The translations under genes were made by a program, and so were the position numbers. From NCBI GenBank assembly GCA_001643675.2, contig LSRY02000071.1:62001-126000 (forward strand): a stretch of DNA of 64,000 nt. The letters are read 5' to 3'. Shown here piece after piece: positions 56,533-64,000 of the stretch (positions within the stretch are counted from its first letter, which is position 1; each line of letters opens with the position of its first letter). Source of the stretch: Monocercomonoides exilis. Lineage: Eukaryota; Preaxostyla; Oxymonadida; Polymastigidae. The notes under the pieces were generated by a model. That model did not search any database. It saw nothing but the letters and a program-made list of their open reading frames with translations, and had not been told where the DNA came from.

Positions 56533-59061
56533 ACATGGCTTGCAATGGCAGTGATATTTTCATCGTGCCCTGAATCAGTTCTTGTGTATGCAATTTTTCT
56601 TTCAAAAATTGTTCGAAGATATGATGCATCAGTTGATATGTGTTTCTTCTTCTTTTTTTCTTTTCTTTTGGAGGGAGGGGAATAAAAAATAAAATATTAA
56701 AAACAAAAAAAATCTAAGCTTATGGATGAATTATTTATTTTTAAAGAGGAACTGAAAAAAAAAAAAAAATAAAAACAGTTGTTGTTTGATCTTTCTCTGA
56801 ACCATTTAACTCATCAATCCCTTTTTGTCAATGATAATATTTTTATTTTTTGATTTTTGAAGAGGCTTGGAGATGTTCAAGGAGATTCAAATAAATATTA
56901 TTATTATTTTCTGAATATTGTGTTTGTTTTGCGAAGCATTTTAAGAACATTTTGTTTTGGAAGTTTGTTTTTGTTTACAGATGTGCGATTACTGGCTGAG
57001 AGTTTTTTCAGAGAAAGTTAGTTCTGATTTTTAAAAATACTTTTGAGGTTGATCCGTCACGGGCATTTATTTATTATCTATAACACACACACACACACAA
57101 CACACTCAAACAAATAGAAATCAAAAAATACAGACATTTTATAAAATGCTCATGTTTTGTGTTTTTTCTTTCCATGTTTTTTTTTTAACAAAAATCTTTA
57201 ATTCTTCAATAAATTGTGTTTTTTTCTGTGTGACTTTGTTTTATAGAAGAATTAAAAAATTTTGGAGGAAAACAAGGAATTGTGACAATTTTTCATTTTT
57301 CAGATGAAAGAGAAGAGAAGAGAAGATGAAAGTGGTTTGTTTCTTTTATTTTTCCCGACAATGAAATGTTTGTTCGAGAGATATGTGAAAATAAGAAAAT
57401 AAGGATTATCAATGGCATTGATCCGATTGAATTCATGATTTTATTCAATGGAGAATGAATCACTCAAATTTATTATTTTCTGTTGAATCCCGATAATATG
57501 GCAAAACAATGAAAATACTGATTTCAAAAAGAATCACCCATCCATTTCCTTGAGAAAACAGGAAAAAATATTGATATGGAACTCTTCCTTTGATAAGTTG
57601 TGATTCACCAAAATTATTCTTGAACAATCTTTTTGAAATTGATTGAATGAGAATATAATTTCAAAAAACAGCCCTTTGTTCCAATTTGTTTCCAATAAGT
57701 GAACAATTCCGTTTTCATTTTCCAAAGAAATATCACAATAATAAATGATCAACAAAGCCAATAAAATTCATATAAATTAACATGAATGTTTTTGCAAATA
57801 ATATCACTTATCAAAAAAGAAAGATTGGTATTTTAATTCATTTTTAATTGGAAATGTTCCTAAATCACTTTGGAAAATGAAAATGGAATTATTGACTTTT
57901 TGGAAACAAATTGGAACAAATGGTTGATTTTTGAAATTATATTCTCATTCAATCAATTTCAAAAAGATTGTTCAAGAATAATTTTGGTGAATCACAACTT
58001 ATCAAAGGAAGAGTTCCATATCAATATTTTTTCCTGTTTTCTCAAGGAAATGGATGGGTGATTCTTTTTGAAATCAGTATTTTCATTGTTTTGCCATATT
58101 ATCGGGATTCAACAGAAAATAATAAATTTGAGTGATTCATTCTCCATTGAATAAAATCATGAATTCAATCGGATCAATGCCATTGATAATCCTTATTTTC
58201 TTATTTTCACATATCTCTCGAACAAACATTTCATTGTCGGGAAAAATAAAAGAAACAAACCACTTTCATCTTCTCTTCTCTTCTCTTTCATCTGAAAAAT
58301 GAAAAATTGTCACAATTCCTTGTTTTCCTCCAAAATTTTTTAATTCTTCTATAAAACAAAGTCACACAGAAAAAAACACAATTTATTGAAGAATTAAAGA
58401 TTTTTGTTAAAAAAAAAACATGGAAAGAAAAAACACAAAACATGAGCATTTTATAAAATGTCTGTATTTTTTGATTTCTATTTGTTTGAGTGTGTTGTGT
58501 GTGTGTGTGTGTTATAGATAATAAATAAATGCCCGTGACGGATCAACCTCAAAAGTATTTTTAAAAATCAGAACTAACTTTCTCTGAAAAAACTCTCAGC
58601 CAGTAATCGCACATCTGTAAACAAAAACAAACTTCCAAAACAAAATGTTCTTAAAATGCTTCGCAAAACAAACACAATATTCAGAAAATAATAATAATAT
58701 TTATTTGAATCTCCTTGAACATCTCCAAGCCTCTTCAAAAATCAAAAAATAAAAATATTATCATTGACAAAAAGGGATTGATGAGTTAAATGGTTCAGAG
58801 AAAGATCAAACAACAACTGTTTTTATTTTTTTTTTTTTTTCAGTTCCTCTTTAAAAATAAATAATTCATCCATAAGCTTAGATTTTTTTTGTTTTTAATA
58901 TTTTATTTTTATTCCCCTCCCTCCAAAAGAAAAGAAAAAAAGAAGAAGAAACACATATCAACTGATGCATCATATCTTCGAACAATTTTTGAAAGAAAAA
59001 TTGCATACACAAGAACTGATTCAGGGCACGATGAAAATATCACTGCCATTGCAAGCCATGT
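56533..59061. other. AT-rich core of P4, no genes
   Basis: Contains the P4 centre and outward-facing MITE-like termini TGATTTC...ATCACCC (57519-57539) and its inverse (58055-58075). A weak second terminus (GTGACAATTTTTC) lies about 258 bp further left, near 57282. Short frames at 57534-57761 and 57870-58061 are diverged reflections, not genes. Confidence 0.5.
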
Positions 59062-60729
59062 CTATTTGCATCCTTCGGCTATCGTTTTCTGCATACAAAT
59101 AACTCTCTTCCTGAAACATTCTTTCAGGGAAAGTGTTCTGCCTGCTCCATCAGATGCCACTACCACGCTTGGTGAAGAAAAATCTGCTGTTGAGTTGCAA
59201 TCAACCTTCAAATGGCTCATTCCCAAATGGCCACTCGTCATACTGAACAGCGCTTCTGCTGCTGAAAGTGTTCCTGTTCCAATCGAACTTGCTTCCCTTC
59301 CCTTCCCAATGACTGAAATCTTCTTTGCCCCAATATCAATCGTTGTTGCTTCGCTTGTGTGATCCCCTTCCATCAGCGTGACTGACAAGCTTATCTGTAT
59401 TTCACACATCTCAAACGCCTTCTTCACTGTCAGACACGGATTTGATCCATTTGCCCCGCAAAATGGAGATGTATCATTCCCACTCACAGAAACATAAATC
59501 GTCTTATCCTTCAGCCAATCCTTTTTTGATGTTTGATCAAATGTCCAAGCACCTGCATTCGAGTAGTTGTATGCATAGCACATTCTCTTCTCATCTGCGT
59601 TCGTTGTATAGCATTCAAAGAACGGATTTCCTGAGTTCAAATAGACATTGTAAGTATCAACATATTCAACATCATGCCCATACGGAGTAGAAGTTGTTCT
59701 GCACTTGCATTCATGGAAGAACAAAAAATAACAATAATTTTTATCATTTGGTGCTGCTGCTCGATTTGGATATAATTCCAAACCTCCTCCATATCCCATT
59801 GCTGAACATGAAATAAACTGAATGCTCCTCATTTTGAACTGAGTTGAAGGGATATTTACACAATACATGCCTCCACCCCCATTGTTTGTCAATGAGCATG
59901 AAGTGAAGCTGCAGTCAAATACACACGCACTTTCCCCTCCTCCATTTTCTGTTGGAATGCATCCTGTTTCTGTAACCTGAAAATTATCAAGGCATAATCC
60001 TCCTCCGTAATAATTTGCTCTACAATTCTGGAAGTCACACTCACCGATACAAATACATGAAGAAATTACATAAGCGTACATTCCACCTCCGGCCCAGGCT
60101 TGCGTGGAGCATGAGTTGAATGTATTGTTAACTACCCCAACAGATTTGATGTTATAGCACATGATTGCTCCTCCATCATAATACGCATAGCAGTTGTTGA
60201 AAGTGCAGTGGGAAACGGACACCGATGCTGACGTCTGGCTGTACATGCAGATAGCCCCACCACTCGATATTCCATCTGAAACAGAATCGCTTGTTCCTGT
60301 TGTCCTCGATCTACTCCATTCGCACCAAACAAATGTATTCGCTCCATTGAATGTTTCATTCTGTCTGTCTGGTTTCAATGGTACCTCTGCAGTTCCTTCG
60401 CATACAACATTTCTTGTCCGACAACACCCAATGAATGAGGTGTTTGAGGCTGTCAAAGAGGCTAAGGGGTTGTTCAGAGAGGGGACAATTCCGCCATCAT
60501 ATGTATCACAAACTGATGAAAAAGAGCAACTGTTCAGAAAACATGAGGTTTGGGCTGACGCAGTGGTTGAAGGTGAGCATGCCTCATTTGCTGTTGAGAT
60601 GTTGAAAAATATCAAATGAGAGAGGGATACAAAAGGGATGGAAGGCGATGAGAGGAATGAGGAAGAAGATGAGATGAGAGATTTTCTTATTGAAACGCTT
60701 CCTTCTCTTTTGATTTTTTGACCATACAC
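59062..60729 (-). CDS. Beta-helix family protein, copy 9 mirror (intact, 555 aa)
   Basis: Uninterrupted version of copy 9 in the right arm of P4. Residues match the left arm wherever the latter is in frame. Rungs GGAI, GGAI, GGGM, GGGL, GGGM, GGGL lie between about 155 and 345, the type-A link is near 430, and KKISVIGKG near 500. No signal peptide, membrane segment or GPI-type tail is visible in the fragment. First codon GTG. Confidence 0.75.
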   Translation of the reverse strand: MYGQKIKREGSVSIRKSLISSSSSFLSSPSIPFVSLSHLIFFNISTANEACSPSTTASAQTSCFLNSCSFSSVCDTYDGGIVPSLNNPLASLTASNTSFIGCCRTRNVVCEGTAEVPLKPDRQNETFNGANTFVWCEWSRSRTTGTSDSVSDGISSGGAICMYSQTSASVSVSHCTFNNCYAYYDGGAIMCYNIKSVGVVNNTFNSCSTQAWAGGGMYAYVISSCICIGECDFQNCRANYYGGGLCLDNFQVTETGCIPTENGGGESACVFDCSFTSCSLTNNGGGGMYCVNIPSTQFKMRSIQFISCSAMGYGGGLELYPNRAAAPNDKNYCYFLFFHECKCRTTSTPYGHDVEYVDTYNVYLNSGNPFFECYTTNADEKRMCYAYNYSNAGAWTFDQTSKKDWLKDKTIYVSVSGNDTSPFCGANGSNPCLTVKKAFEMCEIQISLSVTLMEGDHTSEATTIDIGAKKISVIGKGREASSIGTGTLSAAEALFSMTSGHLGMSHLKVDCNSTADFSSPSVVVASDGAGRTLSLKECFRKRVICMQKTIAEGCK

Positions 60730-61342
60730 CTTTTTTGCCTCTTGGCGCCTTCCGCAAATAATTTTCTAAAGTCAGATTCTTTCCCCGCCTCTTCTGCTGG
60801 AGACGATTGGTTCCTATTAAAAGCAGAAAATCATCTTTTTTCTTCAATGCTTCTGAATGGAAACTACATTCAAACATTCTTCATTATCTATCTTCAACAA
60901 ATTCTCTTTTTCGGCTACTATAATCTGCTGCCTTCTTTCTATATTCCATTCGCATTCTTCGCTTTTGAATATTCATGCAAAAAATTCTTATTGAAATAAA
61001 ATAATTATAAAAAAATAAATGATTTAAAATCGTTCAAAGAAAAATATGAAAAAAATATAACAGAAACATCAAAGAATTAATATTGTACAAGAAAAATAAA
61101 ACAAATTATACAGCTAACCTTTTTATTTTGAGTTTTCTTCACACACTTTTTCTTCCTCGTTGTTTCTTCTCCTCCTCCAACCAGTATTCCCTCATCCCTC
61201 CAATTTCAATCTCAAAACCCTTCTTCTCCATCTCCGCTTTCCATCTCACGACCAATGAAATCGATCCTCTTCTGCTTCCAAATTTTGTTCATTTCCTTTC
61301 CTCATCATGGCTTCCAGCCGAATAATTCCAACAGCCAAAATA

Positions 61343-62920
61343 TTAAAAATAGACGATGGAGACAATATAATTGAAGATACTAAAACAGAAATTGAAGATA
61401 TTAATGAAGAAGAAGAAGAAGGTGAAAATGTGTCTGAAGGAGATGAAAAAAATAAAAGGAAGAGAATAAAAATACTGCAGAGCAGAGAATAAAAGCAAAA
61501 CAGCTCCTGTTCCAATCACGCTCTTCTCTTTGCCCATTCCAATAACTGAAATCTTCTTTTCTCCAATATCAATCGTTGTTGCTTCGCTTGTGTGATCCCC
61601 TTCCATCAGCGTGACTGACAAGCTTATCTGTATTTCACACATCTCAAACGCCTTCTTCACTGTCAGACACGGATTTGATCCATTTGCCCCGCAAAATGGA
61701 GATGTATCATTCCCACTCACAGAAACATAAATCGTCTTATCCTTCAGCCAATCCTTCTTTTCCTTGTGCTGATATGTCCAACCCTTAGAATCCGTATAAT
61801 CATATCCGTAGCATACTCTCTGATCATCTGTATTTGTTGTGTAACATTCATAGAACGGACTATTCGAGGATAAATACAGGCTATATCGATCTTCATAATA
61901 TACATCATGGCCATGAGGCTGATCTCTTGAACATCTACATCCGTGAAAGAAAAGGAAGAAACAATAATAATCATTGACAGGCGCTGAAGTCTTGTCTGGA
62001 AACAAATCCAATCCCCCGCCATGCGAAAACGCTGTGCACGATATGAATTTGATATTTCTCATTTTGAATTCTGTTGCGGGCACACTTCGACAATACATGC
62101 CTCCGCCATATGAATTTGTGACTGAGCATGAAGTGAAACAGCAGTCAAACACACACGCACTCTCCCCTTCTCCATTTTCTGTTGGGATGCATCCTGCTCC
62201 TGAAACCTGAAAATCATTAAGATAAAGTCCTCCCCCGCCACTGCTTGCTTTGCAAGTCTGGAATTCGCATCCGCTGATCCGAACACATGTTGAAATCGCA
62301 TGAACGCACATTCCTCCGCCAAATTGATTTTGAGCAATACAAGAATTATAAAAGTTGTTTCTGATGTCCACCGATTTGATTGTATGTGCCATGATGGCTC
62401 CTCCATCCCAACTTGCGTAACAGTCATTGAATGCACAATGCGTAACGAACATTTCTCCAGACTTAAGATTATGCATATAAATCGCACCGCCATTCGAACC
62501 GCTATCAGAACCGTCTTGAACATTTCCTGTAGCCTTTGATCCATTCCACTCGCACCAAGTGAATGTATTCGCTATATTTTCTGTAATGCTTTGTCTCTCT
62601 GGCTGTTTCTTATTATCTGCATTTCCTTCACATACAACGTTTTTTGTCCGACAACACCCAATAAATGAAGTGTTTGAGGCAGTCAGAGGGGCCAAGGGAT
62701 TGTTGAGGGAGCGAACAATTCCGCCATCATACACATCGCAGACTGATGAGAATGAGCAGCTGCTCATAAAACATGAGGTTTTGGTTGACGTAGTTGTTTG
62801 AGATGAACATTCCGATGTTGCTGTTGAAATATTGAAAAAAGTGAGCTTGGAAAGGGATACAAGAGGAATGGAACGTGACGAGAGAAATGCCGTTGAAGAT
62901 GAGAAATGCGATTCATTCAC
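61343..62920 (-). CDS. Beta-helix family protein, copy 8 mirror (525 aa)
   Basis: Begins SESHFSSS-like (NESHFSSSTAFLSSRSIPLVS) in frame with LSKLTFFNIST, which is lost in the left arm. The body is identical to copy 8. The tail after SVIGTGAVLLLFSALQ runs in another frame (Phe-rich, 61343-61450) because of the extra A in GATGAAAAAAATA near 61445. Neither tail looks like family sequence. First codon GTG. Confidence 0.75.
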   Translation of the reverse strand: MNESHFSSSTAFLSSRSIPLVSLSKLTFFNISTATSECSSQTTTSTKTSCFMSSCSFSSVCDVYDGGIVRSLNNPLAPLTASNTSFIGCCRTKNVVCEGNADNKKQPERQSITENIANTFTWCEWNGSKATGNVQDGSDSGSNGGAIYMHNLKSGEMFVTHCAFNDCYASWDGGAIMAHTIKSVDIRNNFYNSCIAQNQFGGGMCVHAISTCVRISGCEFQTCKASSGGGGLYLNDFQVSGAGCIPTENGEGESACVFDCCFTSCSVTNSYGGGMYCRSVPATEFKMRNIKFISCTAFSHGGGLDLFPDKTSAPVNDYYCFFLFFHGCRCSRDQPHGHDVYYEDRYSLYLSSNSPFYECYTTNTDDQRVCYGYDYTDSKGWTYQHKEKKDWLKDKTIYVSVSGNDTSPFCGANGSNPCLTVKKAFEMCEIQISLSVTLMEGDHTSEATTIDIGEKKISVIGMGKEKSVIGTGAVLLLFSALQYFYSLPFIFFISFRHIFTFFFFFINIFNFCFSIFNYIVSIVYF

Positions 62921-64000
62921 TGAAATTCTTCATTTTTTGCCTCCTTCTCTTCCTCATGCCTCTTGGCGCCACGAAGCAAAATATCTAAATAAGCTCAGAT
63001 TCCTTTTTCCAATCTCTTCCGCCCCTTCTTCATCGTCTGCTTTCCCGGTATTCCTTTTCCTTTTGTTTCCATCTTTTGCTCCTAACCTTGTTCCATTCGC
63101 ATCCATTCATTTTGAATATTCACGCAAAAAACCCCTGCTATCATTAAAAAAATATATATTTAATAAAACAAAATTTATAAAAAATACAAAAATATAAAAT
63201 TGTAATAAAAATTTCAATTAATTAATATGAAAAGCCCCGTACCATTTTCTTTTCACCATCTTCCACTTCTTCTTCTCGACTTTTTCTCAAATTTCTTCTT
63301 CTGCCATATCATCAATTCCTTGATCTCATTTTTCGCTTTAAACAAGTTTCATCGTAAATGCCTTCCAAAACCTTCAAATAAAAATATCTTCTTCTCGTTT
63401 CCTTGATATTTCATCCGGCTCATTTCTCATTACTCCCCTCCAATTATTATGTCCTGATTTCTTTTAATGCATCCAATATCCCCTCTTGACATATTCCTTG
63501 TTCATTCATTGCCATTGAGCAGTCCTGTGAAAAAACCTAATTTCATAAATAAAAAATATATAAAAAATTAAAATTAAAAAAATATAAATACGCACCCTTA
63601 TAATGATCATTCTTCTCAAACTTTCTTCTCCTCCTCCAAATATCGTTCCTTTCTGCCTATAGATTCCATCTGTCTCGTCTTCGCTTCACCTCCAATTCCT
63701 CAAAAAATATTAGTCAAAGTCCAACTTCTTGTTCTGCTTCTCTCAAATAACCTCCACAAACTCCATTCTATAAAAAAATGAAAAGACATGAGCATTCTAT
63801 CTGAATAACCCCTTCCCATCCCTTTCCGCTGTATCGCCTTCTTCTTCTCTCCGTTTCCTCCAAAACAACAACAACGCCCCTCCACCACATATCCTCCATC
63901 TCTTCCATAAACAATTGCAAAATTCCTTTCTTTTTCACTCCTTGTAACACCTTTTCCCATCATCCTTCTCTAATCAAAAAATAAATACCTCCATCCTTTT
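62921..64000 (-). other. Mirrored upstream module of copy 8
   Basis: Reflection of 51595-52674, including the candidate introns near 63133-63240 and 63535-63593. It runs off the window. Confidence 0.6.

Larger units (their letters stand above)
51595..64000. repeat. Palindrome P4 (arms at least 6.1 kb, cut by window end)
   Basis: Paired positions sum to about 115595. The last bases of the window still pair with 51595 onward, so the right arm continues outside. The loop is 57727-57867. Stems next to the loop (57534-57726 and 57868-58061) carry clustered substitutions, whereas the gene-bearing arms encode identical peptides and differ by single-base homopolymer indels. A CA run (about 57083-57100) is mirrored at 58497-58513. 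Carries copies 8 and 9 in mirror image. Confidence 0.95.

Noticed and set aside
57534-58061. Pair of small frames at the P4 centre
   Set aside because: They are an imperfect inverted repeat read in both directions; composition is A/T-driven and there are no paralogues.
11618-60729. GTG and TTG codons as real translation starts of the beta-helix frames
   Set aside because: Eukaryotic context, and the same codons lie inside conserved peptide (SVSES, LSKLTFF), so they are internal valines and leucines.
9132-62920. Chlamydial Pmp-type proteins or bacterial contamination
   Set aside because: GGA(I) and FxxN-like rungs resemble Pmp repeats, but there is no autotransporter barrel, the composition is AT-rich and intron-containing, and the specific phrases match the oxymonad family I recognise.
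1-64000. Inverted terminal repeats of a linear virus or a telomere-capped minichromosome
   Set aside because: No capsid, polymerase or telomere-type repeats; palindromes are internal and carry host-family genes.
1-64000. A non-standard genetic code with TAA/TAG as Gln
   Set aside because: Gln is written CAA/CAG throughout the family, and frames stop at TAA, TAG and TGA at comparable places.

Overview
This looks like nuclear DNA of an AT-rich microbial eukaryote. I believe it is a Preaxostyla flagellate of the oxymonad type, most like Monocercomonoides. That rests on recognising its dominant protein family, a Cys- and Gly-rich right-handed beta-helix family with GGG(I/M/L) rungs and the phrases TSFIGCCRTRNVVCEG, ANSFTWCEWNGS and KKISVIGKG. 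Short GT...AG introns and serine/glutamate microsatellites fit. Reading frames use the standard code (CAA/CAG for Gln, all three stops), which argues against Streblomastix. The taxon is an inference from memory; no search was run.

Layout. Nine loci of the beta-helix family are present: 3.3-5.0 kb (-), 9.1-10.6, 11.3-13.2 and 14.1-15.8 kb (+, head to tail), 27.6-29.2 kb (-), 33.0-34.5 kb (+), 42.0-43.7 kb (+), 52.8-54.3 and 54.9-56.5 kb (+). Four of them have a mirror copy, giving 13 copies. Each is a roughly 500-580 residue fragment without a convincing ATG, cut off near the start of a second helix block, and preceded by a conserved upstream module with candidate introns. Between the two halves lie a non-family stretch (about 17.9-20.0 kb), a single 5.6 kb ORF of alternating Ser and Glu/Lys tracts (20.1-25.7 kb), and a T-rich desert (25.7-27.6 kb).

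Architecture is the striking part. Four giant palindromes dominate: P1 (1-3311, centre about 1656, probably cut by the window start), P2 (30912-40624, centre about 35770), P3 (about 42030-48700, centre about 45365) and P4 (at least 51595-64000, centre about 57797, cut by the window end). Outer arms are almost identical and differ mainly by one-base homopolymer indels, so one arm often keeps an open gene that the other has frameshifted. At or near the centres sit short MITE-like inverted repeats sharing the terminus GGGTGATTNTTTTTGAAAT. Single, non-palindromic copies of that element lie at 16.2 and 16.8 kb. Superimposed is an older, diverged inverted duplication: about 3.3-13 kb corresponds in reverse to about 47-54 kb.

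Working idea: a surface-adhesin-like gene family expanding by tandem duplication, block exchange and palindromic duplication seeded at short inverted repeats. The main rival is that some or all of the perfect arms are long-read fold-back or assembly artefacts. Both are set out in the findings.
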